A DNA stretch of 64,000 bases, taken from Tistrella mobilis (GTDB lineage Bacteria > Pseudomonadota > Alphaproteobacteria > Tistrellales > Tistrellaceae). Of this stretch, positions 28,888-40,432 are shown piece by piece. The stretch covers positions 124,001 through 188,000 of the forward strand of contig NZ_CP121015.1 of NCBI RefSeq assembly GCF_041468085.1. The letters run 5' to 3'. The notes beneath the pieces were generated by a model. The model did not search any database. It had not been told where the DNA came from and saw nothing but the letters and a program-made list of their open reading frames with translations. The translations under genes were made by a program, and so were the position numbers. Position 1 is the first letter of the stretch; each line of letters opens with the position of its first letter.

Positions 28888-29169
28888 GTGCCTAAGGAAG
28901 CTGTCTTTACGATGAAGCTGGAGGCCGAGTTGCGCGCGGCATTCATGGCCGAGGCTGCGGCAGAAGATCGCCCGGCATCGCAGGTCGTTCGCGAATTGAT
29001 GCGCGACTATATCGAACGGCGTCGTCAGAGCCGTGACTACAACACCTATCTGCACCGAAAGGTTGAAGCCGGACGTGCGTCGATACGTGCCGGACAGGGC
29101 CGGCCCAATGACGAGGTCAAAGCTGATTTCGCGGCGCGTCGGGCGCGGCTGGCAGGGTCCGACGCGTGA
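28888..29169 (+). CDS. ParD/RHH-type antitoxin
   Basis: 93-aa antitoxin from GTG 28888, with GGGGAG 8 bases upstream. The N-terminal part (FTMKLEAELRAAFMAEAAAEDRPASQVVRELMRDYIERR split as a strand and two helices) fits a ribbon-helix-helix DNA-binding domain, and the charged C-terminus (NDEVKADFAARRARL) would wrap the toxin. It overlaps the following parE by four bases (GTGA). It would normally bind its own promoter and neutralise ParE; here the toxin is frameshifted. It closely resembles the antitoxin at 41316. Confidence 0.85.
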   Translation: MPKEAVFTMKLEAELRAAFMAEAAAEDRPASQVVRELMRDYIERRRQSRDYNTYLHRKVEAGRASIRAGQGRPNDEVKADFAARRARLAGSDA

Positions 29170-29467
29170 TCGTGCTCTGGGCGCCTGAGGCGGAGCAGGA
29201 CCGCGCATCAATCTGGGAGTACATCGCGACGGGCGACCCGCATGCCGCCCGACGTCTCGACGAACTGTTCGACCGTGCAGCAGATCGCCTGACAGCATAT
29301 CCCGAGATGGGCAAAGCCGGCTCATCCCAGGTATGCGTGAGTTGATCCCACATGAAAGCTATCGCCTGATCTACGAGATCCATGGCGGTGCCGTCTGGAT
29401 CATCGCCCTGGTCCACACCTCTCGCCAATGGCCCCCGCTGATCACCCCGCCCCGAACCGGTCGATGA
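29166..29467 (+). pseudogene. ParE/RelE-type toxin, frameshifted
   Basis: The frame opens at GTG 29166 (VIVLWAPEAEQDRASIWEYI, then AYPEMGKAG) and hits TGA after SSQVCVS. The typical ParE C-terminus continues one frame back from about 29320: LIPGMRELIPHESYRLIYEI, then VWIIALVHTSRQWPP, ending at TGA 29465-29467. One missing base near 29315-29325 (in GCCGGCTCATCCC) explains this. The truncated product would lack the C-terminal strands needed for gyrase poisoning, so the toxin is probably inactive unless the base is a sequencing error. The tail overlaps the convergent dehydrogenase gene by about 26 bases. Confidence 0.85.
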
Positions 29468-30491
29468 TCGTCACCCCGGTGCCGGGGAAGCGGTCCATCA
29501 TGGTCAGCAGGCGGGTGCCTTCGTCCAGGTCGACGCGGGCGCCGATCAGCTTTTCCGGCTGAAGCCGGCCGCGGCGGATCATCTCCAGCATCGCCGGGTA
29601 GCGATGGGCCTGCATGCCGTGGCTGCCCAGCAGCTCCAGCTCCCAGGCGATGACGCGGTCCATGGGGATGGCGGGGCGGGCCTGGTCGGCCAGCAGCAGA
29701 CCGATCTGGACATGCCGTCCCCGGCGGCCGAGCGACAGGATGGAATTCACGCAGGTCGCCGGGTGGCCCAGCGCGTCGATCGACAGCTGCGCGCCGCCGC
29801 GGGTGATCTCGTGCACCTGACCCGGCACATTGCCGTTGCCCGTGGCGTCGATGCTGGCGACGGCGCCGAGGCTCCGCGCCAGATCCAGCTTCGCAGGGTC
29901 GATGTCGATCGCGATCACCTGCGCGCCGGCGGCGGCGGCGATCATCACCGCCGACAGCCCGACCCCGCCGCAGCCATGGACCGCGACCCATTCCCCGGCC
30001 CGCACCCGGCCCTGATCGATCACGCCGCGGAACGAGGTGACGAAACGGCAGCCCAGGCTGGCGGCGACGTCGAAGCCCATCTCGTCGGGCAGCGCCACCA
30101 GGTTGACATCGGCATGATCGATGGCGACATGGTCGGCGAAGCTGCCCCAATGGGTGAAGCCCGGCTGGAACTGGTTCTCACAGACCTGATGCTGGCCGGC
30201 CGCGCATTCCCCGCAATGGCCGCAGCCGCCGACGAAGGGCACCGTCACCCGGTCGCCTTCGGCCCAGCGGGTGACGCCGGCGCCGACCGCCACCACCGTG
30301 CCCGCCAGCTCGTGCCCCGGCACATGGGGCAGGCGGATATCGGTATCATGGCCCATCCAGCCATGCCAGTCGCTGCGACAGAGCCCCGTGGCCCCCACCT
30401 TCAGCACCACACCGCCCGGCCGCGGCGCCGGGTCGGGCAGGGTGGTGACGGTGATCGGTCCCTGAAATCTCTCGAAGATGGCGGCGCGCAT
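29442..30491 (-). CDS. Zinc-dependent alcohol dehydrogenase (MDR family)
   Basis: 349-aa cytoplasmic NAD(P)-dependent dehydrogenase of the medium-chain family. Catalytic zinc ligands are seen in [10 protein letters not shown] (Cys about 38) and VPGHELAG (His/Glu about 61-62). The structural-zinc Cys cluster is [17 protein letters not shown] (about 89-105). The Rossmann motif is [19 protein letters not shown] (about 170-190), followed by [10 protein letters not shown], where the acidic residue favours NAD. ATG 30491 agrees with the family N-terminus. Substrate is unknown; such enzymes oxidise alcohols or reduce aldehydes. It is divergent from the AraC gene at 30653, which may regulate it. Confidence 0.93.
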   Translation of the reverse strand: MRAAIFERFQGPITVTTLPDPAPRPGGVVLKVGATGLCRSDWHGWMGHDTDIRLPHVPGHELAGTVVAVGAGVTRWAEGDRVTVPFVGGCGHCGECAAGQHQVCENQFQPGFTHWGSFADHVAIDHADVNLVALPDEMGFDVAASLGCRFVTSFRGVIDQGRVRAGEWVAVHGCGGVGLSAVMIAAAAGAQVIAIDIDPAKLDLARSLGAVASIDATGNGNVPGQVHEITRGGAQLSIDALGHPATCVNSILSLGRRGRHVQIGLLLADQARPAIPMDRVIAWELELLGSHGMQAHRYPAMLEMIRRGRLQPEKLIGARVDLDEGTRLLTMMDRFPGTGVTIIDRFGAG

Positions 30492-30652
30492 GGGGGCTCT
30501 CTTGGGAACGGGGTGGTTGCCTCACGGAGGTTCTAGCACGGCGTTGCGACCAGGGGGAGGGGACGAGAGCATCCTCCGGTGTTGAGACTGATTTGCAAGC
30601 GCACTAAACTGCCCGGATGTGCCCAGAGATGCATCAGCCCGGGAGCAATGCC

Positions 30653-31549
30653 ATGGCCGGCAGCGGTTTCGTCCCGCGGATGGACAGCCGGATCGAAGGG
30701 ATCCGGGTGATCGGCGATCTGCGCTGCCGCAGCTGGTCGGGCATCGTCGCCGATGTCTGGGAGGTGGACTGCCAGGCGGATGCCTGCGGCACCTATGTGG
30801 GGGAACACCCCCGCCTGTTCGTGGCGCTGGAGCGGACCGGCCCGGGCGCATTTCTGGTCGGACCGCGGCCGGAGCTGCCGGCCGCCCGCCCGCGGCTGGC
30901 CGGCCGGCTGATGAACTATGTCCCCGCGGGCATGCGGCTCTGGGGCCAGGGCGTGGGCGCGCACCGGCTGCGTCATCTGGATGTGCATTTCGATGTGGCG
31001 ACCCTGGAAGATCGCATGGGAGAGCCGGTCGACCGCCAGGCGCTGGAGCGGCCGCGGCTGGGCTTCACCGATGATCGCCTTCTGGCCCTGGCCCGGCTGA
31101 TCGCGACCGAGGTTGAACGCCCCGATCCGCTGCATGCGCTCTATGGCGACGGGCTGGCGGCGGCCCTGTTCATCGACCTGATGGCGCAGCAGCAGCGCGG
31201 CGTCGTGCGGCCGCGCAGCCGGCTGACCCCCCGCCAGCTGCGCCGGGTGACCGATTTCATCGAAGCCAATTGCCTGCGCGCCATCCGCCTGCAGGAACTG
31301 GCCGATCTGCTGGGCCTGTCGCAATCCTATCTGGGCCAGGCCTTCAAGGCCGCCACCGGCATGGCGCCGCATCACTGGCAGATGCAGGCCCGCATCCGCC
31401 GCGCGCAGGAGCTGTTGCAGACGGGGGCCGTATCGCTGGCCGAGGTGGCGGCACAGACCGGCTTTTCCGATCAGGCCCATTTCACCCGCGTCTTCAAGCA
31501 GGTGACCGGTGCCACCCCCGCCGCCTGGCGGCGCGATCTGGCCCTGTGA
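30653..31549 (+). CDS. AraC-family transcriptional regulator
   Basis: 298-aa regulator from ATG 30653 (GGGAG 7 bases upstream; an in-frame ATG at 30617 is possible). N-terminal sensor region of about 200 residues, then the AraC DNA-binding domain (IRLQELADLLGLSQSYLGQAF, then LAEVAAQTGFSDQAHFTRVFK split by the recognition helix). It sits 150 bases before the plus-strand siderophore receptor and is divergent from the dehydrogenase. By analogy with other iron loci it may activate the receptor/Fhu genes when loaded with ferric siderophore, but this is inferred from position only. Confidence 0.88.
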   Translation: MAGSGFVPRMDSRIEGIRVIGDLRCRSWSGIVADVWEVDCQADACGTYVGEHPRLFVALERTGPGAFLVGPRPELPAARPRLAGRLMNYVPAGMRLWGQGVGAHRLRHLDVHFDVATLEDRMGEPVDRQALERPRLGFTDDRLLALARLIATEVERPDPLHALYGDGLAAALFIDLMAQQQRGVVRPRSRLTPRQLRRVTDFIEANCLRAIRLQELADLLGLSQSYLGQAFKAATGMAPHHWQMQARIRRAQELLQTGAVSLAEVAAQTGFSDQAHFTRVFKQVTGATPAAWRRDLAL

Positions 31550-31642
31550 TCCCGGGCCGTGACCAGATTTTCAGCGCGGCCCCGTGCCATTCGTCGTGAA
31601 AACGTTCAAACCCGTCCCGATCCGGTCAAGCCCGGGCCGATA

Positions 31643-31663
31643 TGCGAGTGATATACACTCGCA
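31643..31663. promoter_or_regulatory. Perfect 8-5-8 palindrome before siderophore receptor
   Basis: Arms TGCGAGTG and CACTCGCA flank ATATA, giving a perfect 21-base inverted repeat 40 bases before the receptor start. Symmetry, position and the TGCGA half-site suggest an operator for Fur/Irr-type iron control or for the AraC regulator just upstream. A related, weaker site precedes the other receptor at 13966-13980. Confidence 0.55.
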
Positions 31664-31702
31664 ACCGATTACGCCGGCAGGCAATGGCGACAGGATCAAG
31701 GC

Positions 31703-33934
31703 ATGGGCACCGACCGCATCTCTTCGACCCGCTCCCGGCGGCGCTTCTTCGCACGAGCGTCGTTCAACCGCAGTCTCAGGGGCAGTGCCGCCCTGGTGGC
31801 GCTGCTGGCGGCCATGCCCCATGTGGCACAGGCCGATGAGGCCGTGGTTCTGCCGCAATTGCAGGTGGAAGACGACATCCAGACCGCCAACGGCCCGATC
31901 GACGGCTATGTGCCGCGGCGCAGCGCCACCGGCTCCAAGACCGATGCCGCGATCACCGAAATCCCGCAATCGGTGTCGGTGGTCGGCCGCCGCCAGCTCG
32001 ACGATCTGCCGGGCAACAAGCTCGACGAGGTGCTGGGCTATACCGCCGGCGTCAAGGCCGGGCAGTTCGGCACCGACAGCGATACCGACTGGCTGATGAT
32101 CCGCGGCTTCGATGCCGGGCAGACCGGCGTGTTCATGAACGGGCTCGGCCTCTACCAGTACGGTTTCGGCAATTATTCGATCGATCCCTTCCTGCTGGAA
32201 CGGATCGACGTGCTGAAGGGGGCGAGTTCGGCACTCTATGGCGGCGCCAATGTCGGCGGGCTGGTCAACCTGGTCAGCAAGCGCCCGACGGGGGAGCGGC
32301 TGCGCCATGTCGAGACCGGCATCAACAACTGGGGCAATGCCTATCTGGCTTTCGACATCGGCGATGCGCTGGACGCCGACAGCGCCTTCCGGGTGACCGG
32401 CAAAGTCTCGGGCGGCCATTGGGAGACCGAGACATCCGAGGATTTCCGCGGCGTCATCGCACCGTCCTACACCTGGAAGGGTGACAGCACCCGCGTCACC
32501 CTGCTCGGCATGTATCAGGACCAGGATCTGACCCATACCGGCGGGTTCTGGCCCTATGTCGGCTCGGTGGTGCCGGCCGCCTTCGGCCGGATCCCGCGCG
32601 ATTTCTATTACGGGGAAGAGGATGTCGACCTCTACCGCCGCCAGCAGGCGATGATCGGCTGGGAGGTGGAGCACGACGCGTCGGACAGCGTGACCCTGCG
32701 CCAGAATTTCCGCTACAGCCGGGTCCATACCCGCGAGCGCGGCCCCTATCCCTATGGCTGGCGGGTGCCCGGCGCCCCCTATGAGGGCGGTGGCACCGAG
32801 CCTGTGGCCCCGGGCAACGAGCTGTTCCGGATCGGTTTCGAACACGAGACCACGGTGAATTCGGTCACCGCCGACAACCAGGCCGAATGGCGGGTCACCA
32901 CCGGGGCGGTCGACCACAGAATCCTGGGCGGCATCGACTATCGCTATTACATGATCGACCATGCCCAGAAGTCGGGCGGGGGCACGCCGATCAGCGTGAC
33001 CGACCCGGTCTATGGCGCCCCCCAGGGGCCTGCCTTCACCTATCTGGACCAGGAGCTGAGCATGCATCAGCTCGGCGCCTATCTGCAGGACCAGATGCGC
33101 ATCGACGGCAACTGGATCCTGACCCTGACCGGCCGCTATGACCGGGTCTGGACGAAATCCGATGACGCCTATGTCAGCCCCTGGACGCCGAATGCCTATA
33201 ACTACAAGGGCGAGGAGGGCGCGTTCAGCGGCCGGGTGGGGCTCGGCTATGAATTCGCCAATGGCGTCACGCCCTATGTCAGCGTCGCGACCGTGTTCAA
33301 CCCGCAGATCGGTGCCGACCGGCTGGGCACGCCCTTCGAGCCCGAAAAGGGGCTGCAATACGAGGCGGGCGTGAAATACATGCCCGACGCGTTCGACGGC
33401 CTGTTCACCGCCTCGGTCTTCGAACTGACCAAGGAAAACGCCCTGGTCCCCGATCCGGTCAACACCAACTACAAGATCCAGCGCGGCGAGGTCCGCTCGC
33501 GCGGGATCGAGCTGGAGGCGCGGACGGAGCTGGGCGGCGGCTTCAGCCTGCTGGGCCAGGCGACCTTCCAGGATGTCGAGGTGACCGAAGACAGCAACAA
33601 GGCGCTGGTCGGCAAGACGCCGGTGCTGGTGGCCGATACCAGCGCCTCGCTCTGGCTCGACCATGCCTTTCAGGCCGCCGTTCTCGACGGTGTGAGCGCC
33701 GGCGCCGGCATCCGCTATCTGGGCGAGAGCTGGGCGAACGAGACCAATACGCTCAAGGTGCCGGATGCGACGGTGGTCGATGCGGCGATCCGCTATCGTC
33801 AGGCGGGCTGGGGTGTCTCGGTCGATGTGGTCAACCTGCTCGACAAGGAGTATGTCAGCGGCTGCGGCTCGATCTATCAGTGTGGCTATGGCGCCGGCCG
33901 CACCGCGACGCTCACCCTGTCGCTCGACTGGTGA
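31703..33934 (+). CDS. TonB-dependent siderophore receptor (FhuA/FcuA-like)
   Basis: 743-aa outer-membrane receptor. It has a long N-region with a signal peptide (ALVALLAAMPHVAQADE), a plug with ITEIPQSVSVVGRRQL, WLMIRGFDAGQTGVFMNGLG and LKGASSALYGGANVGGLVNL, and a barrel ending in CGSIYQCGYGAGRTATLTLS-LDW. The C-terminal pattern with two Cys before a final aromatic strand resembles hydroxamate receptors of the FhuA group. An ATP-binding protein, a binding protein and a double permease follow directly, making a complete ferric-siderophore import route. Likely substrate: ferrichrome- or ferrioxamine-type hydroxamate (inference). Confidence 0.93.
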   Translation: MGTDRISSTRSRRRFFARASFNRSLRGSAALVALLAAMPHVAQADEAVVLPQLQVEDDIQTANGPIDGYVPRRSATGSKTDAAITEIPQSVSVVGRRQLDDLPGNKLDEVLGYTAGVKAGQFGTDSDTDWLMIRGFDAGQTGVFMNGLGLYQYGFGNYSIDPFLLERIDVLKGASSALYGGANVGGLVNLVSKRPTGERLRHVETGINNWGNAYLAFDIGDALDADSAFRVTGKVSGGHWETETSEDFRGVIAPSYTWKGDSTRVTLLGMYQDQDLTHTGGFWPYVGSVVPAAFGRIPRDFYYGEEDVDLYRRQQAMIGWEVEHDASDSVTLRQNFRYSRVHTRERGPYPYGWRVPGAPYEGGGTEPVAPGNELFRIGFEHETTVNSVTADNQAEWRVTTGAVDHRILGGIDYRYYMIDHAQKSGGGTPISVTDPVYGAPQGPAFTYLDQELSMHQLGAYLQDQMRIDGNWILTLTGRYDRVWTKSDDAYVSPWTPNAYNYKGEEGAFSGRVGLGYEFANGVTPYVSVATVFNPQIGADRLGTPFEPEKGLQYEAGVKYMPDAFDGLFTASVFELTKENALVPDPVNTNYKIQRGEVRSRGIELEARTELGGGFSLLGQATFQDVEVTEDSNKALVGKTPVLVADTSASLWLDHAFQAAVLDGVSAGAGIRYLGESWANETNTLKVPDATVVDAAIRYRQAGWGVSVDVVNLLDKEYVSGCGSIYQCGYGAGRTATLTLSLDW

Positions 33935-33944
33935 CGGAGACGAG

Positions 33945-34742
33945 ATGACCGATCAGCCCCCCGGCCCCCCGGCCCTTTACGACCTCGACGGCGTGACCAT
34001 CGCCGTCGACGGCCGCCCGGTCATCGACGGGCTGACGCTCAGCCTGGAGGCGGGGAAGGTCTGTGCGCTGGTGGGGCCGAACGGGTCGGGCAAGAGCACG
34101 CTGATCCGGGCGCTGGCCGGGCAGCAGCCTCTGGCGGCGGGGCGGATCCTGCTGCAGGGGCAGCCGGTCGGAGCCCATGACGCCCGCGGCTTCGCCCGGC
34201 TCGTCGCCTATATGCCGCAATTCACCCCCGCCGCCGAGGGCATGACCGTGGCCGAGCTGGTGGCGCTTGGCCGTTTCGCCTGGCATGGCGCGCTCGGCCG
34301 GTTCAGTGCCGCGGATGGCGAGAAGGTGGCGGCGGCCTTGAGGGTGACCGGGGTTGCGCAGTTCCGCGACCGCATGGTGGAGGCTCTTTCGGGCGGCGAA
34401 CGTCAGCGGGTCTGGCTGGCGATGATGCTGGCCCAGGACACCAGGGCGCTGCTGCTCGACGAGCCGACCTCGGCGCTCGACATCGCGCACCAGGCCGGCA
34501 TGCTGGCGCTGATCCGCGACCAGGCCCGGGCCCGCGGCCAGACCGTGGTGATGGTGCTGCACGACGTGAACATGGCGGCCCGGGTCGCCGACGAGATCCT
34601 GGCGCTGGCGGCGGGCCGCATCGTCGCCCGCGGCCGGCCCGATGAGATCCTGACGCCCGGGGTGCTTGGCCGGATCTACGGCCTGCCCATGGGCATTTTT
34701 CCGCATCCCGATACCGGGCTGCCGGTCGCCTATGTCCGCTGA
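33945..34742 (+). CDS. fhuC: Iron-siderophore ABC importer ATPase
   Basis: 265-aa nucleotide-binding subunit from ATG 33945, 10 bases after the receptor stop and preceded by GGAGACGAG. Walker A GPNGSGKST (about residue 45), Q-loop YMPQ, signature LSGGERQR, Walker B LLLDEPTSALD and switch VLHDVN are all intact. MTVAELVALGRFAWHG is typical of the FecE/FhuC/BtuD group. It powers the FhuB-like permease downstream. The symbol is by family similarity; the exact siderophore is not proven. Confidence 0.92.
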   Translation: MTDQPPGPPALYDLDGVTIAVDGRPVIDGLTLSLEAGKVCALVGPNGSGKSTLIRALAGQQPLAAGRILLQGQPVGAHDARGFARLVAYMPQFTPAAEGMTVAELVALGRFAWHGALGRFSAADGEKVAAALRVTGVAQFRDRMVEALSGGERQRVWLAMMLAQDTRALLLDEPTSALDIAHQAGMLALIRDQARARGQTVVMVLHDVNMAARVADEILALAAGRIVARGRPDEILTPGVLGRIYGLPMGIFPHPDTGLPVAYVR

Positions 34743-35619
34743 GCTTACCCGCCGCAGGCTGCTGATCGGGGCCGGAGCCGCGCTCGCCGTCTGCGGTGGC
34801 GGGCGGCGGCTGTCGGCGGCTGCACCCGAACGTCTGGCGGTCATCGACTGGGCGCTGCTCGAAACCGTGCTGGCGCTCGGCATCGTGCCGGTGGCGGCGG
34901 CCGAACTCCGCCAGTTCCGCGAAACCGTGGTCGAGCCGCCGGTGCCCCAGGGCGTCGCCGATCTGGGCCTGCGCGGCGCGATCAATTTCGAGCTGCTGCG
35001 CCTGGCCGAACCCGATCTGATCCTGAATTCCGCCTTCCATGCCTGGGCCGAACCCAATCTCGCCCGCATCGCGCCGGTCGAGACGATCTCGATCCACCGG
35101 CCCGGTGCGGCCCCTTATGATGCGGCCGCGGCGGCGGCCCGCAGCCTCGGCGCCCGGCTCGGGCGGGGCGATGCGGCCGCGGCCCTGATCGCCGATACCG
35201 ATGCCGTGATTGCCGCCGCAGGGGCGGCCGCGCGGGCGGCTTCCGGCGGCCGGCCGGTCTTTCTGGTCACGCCCGGCGATGCCGCCCATGTCAGCGCCTT
35301 CGGGCCGGATTCACTGCCGGGTGCGGTCGCCGGACGTATGGGGCTCGTCAATGCCTGGGGGGCCGATACCCGCTACAGCGGCACCGCGCCGGTCGGCATC
35401 GAGGCGCTGGCCGCCCGGCCCGAGGCCTGGATCGCGCTGATGGCGCCCATGCCGCCCGACACGCTGCGCCGGCTGGGCCGGGCCACGCTCTGGCAGGCCC
35501 TGCCGGCGGTGCGCGAGGGGCGCGTGCTGATCATCGACCCCGTCAACCCCTTCGGTGCCCTGCCGACCGCCGCGCGCTTCGCGCGGCTGCTCTCGGCCGC
35601 CATGGTGCCCCATGGCTGA
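34732..35619 (+). CDS. fhuD: Iron-siderophore periplasmic binding protein
   Basis: 295-aa substrate-binding protein of the FhuD/FepB class. ATG 34732 overlaps the ATPase gene by 11 bases. The N-terminus carries a twin-arginine signal (TRRRLLIGAGAALAVCGGG), as in other FhuD proteins. The body has WALLETVLALGIVPVAAAEL near 40, LLRLAEPDLILNSAF near 90 and the C-terminal LWQALPAVREGRVLIID. It delivers the ferric siderophore to the double permease encoded next, whose gene overlaps it by 8 bases. No lipobox is clear. Confidence 0.9.
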   Translation: MSAELTRRRLLIGAGAALAVCGGGRRLSAAAPERLAVIDWALLETVLALGIVPVAAAELRQFRETVVEPPVPQGVADLGLRGAINFELLRLAEPDLILNSAFHAWAEPNLARIAPVETISIHRPGAAPYDAAAAAARSLGARLGRGDAAAALIADTDAVIAAAGAAARAASGGRPVFLVTPGDAAHVSAFGPDSLPGAVAGRMGLVNAWGADTRYSGTAPVGIEALAARPEAWIALMAPMPPDTLRRLGRATLWQALPAVREGRVLIIDPVNPFGALPTAARFARLLSAAMVPHG

Positions 35620-37600
35620 GCGGCTCCGCCCGTTCAGCCTGGGCGCGCTGGTCTGGCCGGGCGCGCTGATCTGGCTGGGGGTCGCGGCCATGGCGGCGCT
35701 GCTGTCGGCACTTGCCCTCGGCCGCAGCTTTTCGGCCGATCCGGTGCTGGATGCGATCATCCGCCGGGATGGCGTGGCACCCCGCATCCTGGTCTCGATC
35801 CTGGCCGGGGCGGCGCTCGGTTTCTCGGGGGCGCTGCTGCAACGGGTGCTGCGCAATCCGCTGGCGGAACCGGCCACGCTCGGCATCGCCTCGGGCGCGC
35901 AGCTGGCGCTGGTGCTGGCGACGATCCATGCGCCGCTCTGGCTTGCGACCGCGCGCGAGGGCATCGCCGCCACCGGCGGGCTCGCCGCCGTCGCGCTGGT
36001 GCTGGCGCTGACCTGGCGGCGCGGGCTGGAGCCGGTCTCGGTCGTGCTTGCCGGCATGATGGTCACGCTGATCGCGGGCGCCATCGCCGCCGCCGCGATC
36101 CTGGCCGATGGCCGCTATATGATGTCGCTGTTCATCTGGGGCGGCGGTGCGCTCGCGCAGCAGAGCTGGGGGCCGGCGATCGGGCTGGCGATCCGGCTCG
36201 GCCTTGCGGTTGGCGTCGGCGCCCTGCTGATCCGCCCGCTCACCCTGTTTGCGCTCGACGACGGCGCCGCGCGCAGCCTGGGTCTGTCGCTCACCCGGGT
36301 GCGGCTCGCCGCCGTCGCGGTGGCGGCGGGGCTCGCCGCCTCGGTGGTCTCGGAAGTGGGGGTGATCGGCTTCGTGGGCCTGGCCGCCCCCGCGCTCGCC
36401 CGGGCGGCCGGTGCGCGCAGCCCTGCCGGGCAGCTGGTCTGGAGCCCGGTGATCGGCGCGGTGCTGCTCTGGGCGACCGATGGCGCAGTGATGCTGCTTG
36501 AAGCCCATGGTGTCGCCGGCCTGCCCACGGGGGCCGCGACCGCGCTGCTCGGCGGGCCGCTGCTGCTGTGGCTGCTGCCCCGGCTCCGGATGATCGAGCG
36601 GCCGCCCACCCGCGACCGGACCGCGCGCGACATGCACCAGGCCCGGCCCCGGCTGGTGCTGACGGGGCTTTTGCTGCTCGCCCTGGTGCTGGTGCTGGCG
36701 GCGCTCTCCCTTGGCCGCGGCCCCGACGGGCTGCACCTTGCGACCGGCACGCTCTTCGCCGATCTGCTGCCCTGGCGCCTGCCGCGGGTGATGGTGGCCG
36801 CCGCAGCCGGCGCCATGCTCGCCGCGGCGGGCGCCGTGATGCAGCGGGTCACCGCCAACCCGCTCGCCAGCCCGGATGTGCTGGGGGTGGGGGCCGGGGC
36901 CGGGCTCGGCCTCGCTCTGGTGCTGCTCGGCCTCGACCTGCCCTCGACCGGTGCCCGGCTTGCCGGGGCCGCGGCGGGCTCGGCGGCGGTGCTCGTCTTC
37001 ATCCTGGGGCTTGCCGGCCGGTCGGGTTTCGGTGCTGAACGGCTGCTGCTCGCCGGCCTCGCCACCGCGGCGCTGGCCAATGCGGTGCTGGTGGCGGTGA
37101 TCGCAACCGGCGGCTTCCGCGCCTTCGAACTGCTGGGCTGGCTGGCCGGCTCCACCGCCGCGATCACCCCCGCCGATGCCTGGATCGCGGCGGCGGCGGC
37201 CCTGCTGCTGATCCTGCCCCTGGGAGCCGCGGGCCGGGTGCTCGCCCTGCTGCCGCTCGGCCCTGCGGTGGCACAGGCCGCGGGGCTTCGGGTCGGCCCG
37301 GCCCGGGGGCTGCTGGTGCTGCTCTCGGCGCTGCTGACCGCGGCCGCCGCCCTTCATGTCGGCCCGCTGGGCTTCGTGGGGCTGATCGCCCCCCATGCCG
37401 CCCGGCTGCTGGGGCTCAGGCGGCCGCTGGTTCAGCTGGCCGGCGCCGTGCTGGTCGGGGTTGCATTGATGGTCGCCGCCGACTGGCTCGCGCGCATGGC
37501 GGCCTTCCCGTACCAATTGCCGGTGGGCCTGTTCGCGTCCATACTCGGCGGCCCGTATCTGGTCTGGCTGCTGGGGCGCGGAAGGCACCGCCGGTCCTGA
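35612..37600 (+). CDS. fhuB: Iron-siderophore ABC permease, double-length
   Basis: 662-aa inner-membrane protein of two fused FecCD-type halves, as in FhuB. ATG 35612 (MAERLRPFSLG) overlaps fhuD by 8 bases. Half 1 carries RILVSILAGAALGFSGALLQ and SEVGVIGFVGLAAPALAR; half 2 (from about 345) carries RVMVAAAAGAMLAAAGAVMQ, NPLASPDVLGVG and HVGPLGFVGLIAPHAARLL. Around 20 hydrophobic segments are expected. Together with the ATPase and binding protein it forms the complete importer. The fusion is normal for hydroxamate transporters and supports that substrate class. Confidence 0.93.
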   Translation: MAERLRPFSLGALVWPGALIWLGVAAMAALLSALALGRSFSADPVLDAIIRRDGVAPRILVSILAGAALGFSGALLQRVLRNPLAEPATLGIASGAQLALVLATIHAPLWLATAREGIAATGGLAAVALVLALTWRRGLEPVSVVLAGMMVTLIAGAIAAAAILADGRYMMSLFIWGGGALAQQSWGPAIGLAIRLGLAVGVGALLIRPLTLFALDDGAARSLGLSLTRVRLAAVAVAAGLAASVVSEVGVIGFVGLAAPALARAAGARSPAGQLVWSPVIGAVLLWATDGAVMLLEAHGVAGLPTGAATALLGGPLLLWLLPRLRMIERPPTRDRTARDMHQARPRLVLTGLLLLALVLVLAALSLGRGPDGLHLATGTLFADLLPWRLPRVMVAAAAGAMLAAAGAVMQRVTANPLASPDVLGVGAGAGLGLALVLLGLDLPSTGARLAGAAAGSAAVLVFILGLAGRSGFGAERLLLAGLATAALANAVLVAVIATGGFRAFELLGWLAGSTAAITPADAWIAAAAALLLILPLGAAGRVLALLPLGPAVAQAAGLRVGPARGLLVLLSALLTAAAALHVGPLGFVGLIAPHAARLLGLRRPLVQLAGAVLVGVALMVAADWLARMAAFPYQLPVGLFASILGGPYLVWLLGRGRHRRS

Positions 37601-37673
37601 CGACCCGGTCTTCGCATAACGACCTCTTCCCGCGTCACTCCGCCAACCGCAACGTGCCTGGGACCCTCCCCCG

Positions 37674-39386
<1,713 letters not shown>

Positions 39387-40291
39387 AGCTTCGGGATCTG
39401 AAGGGCAGCCAGCGCCGCCAGCACGCAGGCGACGCCCAGGATCTGGGGCAGGCTGACCGTCTCCCCCAGCACCAGGGCGGCCAGCGCCACCGCCGAGACC
39501 GGGGCGAGGGCGGTGAAGGGGGCCGCCTCCGCCCCGCTCACCCGGGCGGCGCCGGCATACCAGAGCACGAAGCCGATCACCGTCGGCACCAGCGCGTACC
39601 AGACGACGCCGACAAGCGCCGCGGCCTCGGGTACGGCCGCCCAGGGCCGTTCCAGGATCAGCGCCGGCAGGGCGGCGGCGATGAAGCCCAGCCCGGTCAT
39701 CACGGCAGACAGCGCAAGCGGCGCGATCGGGATCCGCAGCTTCTTGTTCAGCAGAATGAACAGCCCCTCGCAGACCACCGCACCCAGCACCAGCAGCGCG
39801 CCCACCGGCGACGAGGTGCCGCCGTCAGCCGCGCCGTCCCCGCCCGCACCACCGGCGGCCACCGCCATCATGCCCGCCGCGGCAAGCGCGATCGCCGCCA
39901 GCAGCCGCCGCCCGGGCCGTTCGCCCAACACCACCACCGCGATCGCGGCGGTCACCACCGGCAGGGTGCCGATCACCACCCCGGCATCGGCGGCGGAGGT
40001 CCGGGCCAGCCCTGAAATCAGCAGCGTGGTATAGCCGACACTGCCGGCCCCCGCCTGCACCACCAGCACCGCCAGATCGCGCGGCGCCGGCCGCGGCAGC
40101 CGCACCCCCTGCCAGCGCATCAGCAGCAGAAACACCGGAAAGGCGAGCGCAAAGCGCAGCGCCGTGGCGGTGAACGGCCCCATCCCGCCGGCAAGCCCTC
40201 CTCCGGCAATGGCTTTCGACGCAATCACCGTGGTGCCGACCAGCACCATGGCACCGGCCAGACAGGCAAACCCGATCCGGCGATCGGCCGG

Positions 40292-40336
40292 GGTGCCATT
40301 GGCAGAGGTGCCATTGGCAGAGGTGGTTTTGGCAGA
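40292..40336 (-). repeat. 15-bp tandem repeat, three copies, at EamA 5' end
   Basis: Two identical copies of GGTGCCATTGGCAGA and one variant (GGTGGTTTTGGCAGA) run head to tail. Because the unit is a multiple of three, copy-number change would only lengthen the N-terminal tail (Ser-Ala-Asn-Gly-Thr) without breaking the frame. Confidence 0.85.
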
Positions 40337-40432
40337 GGTGGTGGTCATGGGCGGCACGCATCCTGAACGGTGGCGGGATCGCCAGAGGATGCGCGGGGCG
40401 GGCGGGGGCGGTCTTGAACGGAATTGCGGCGA

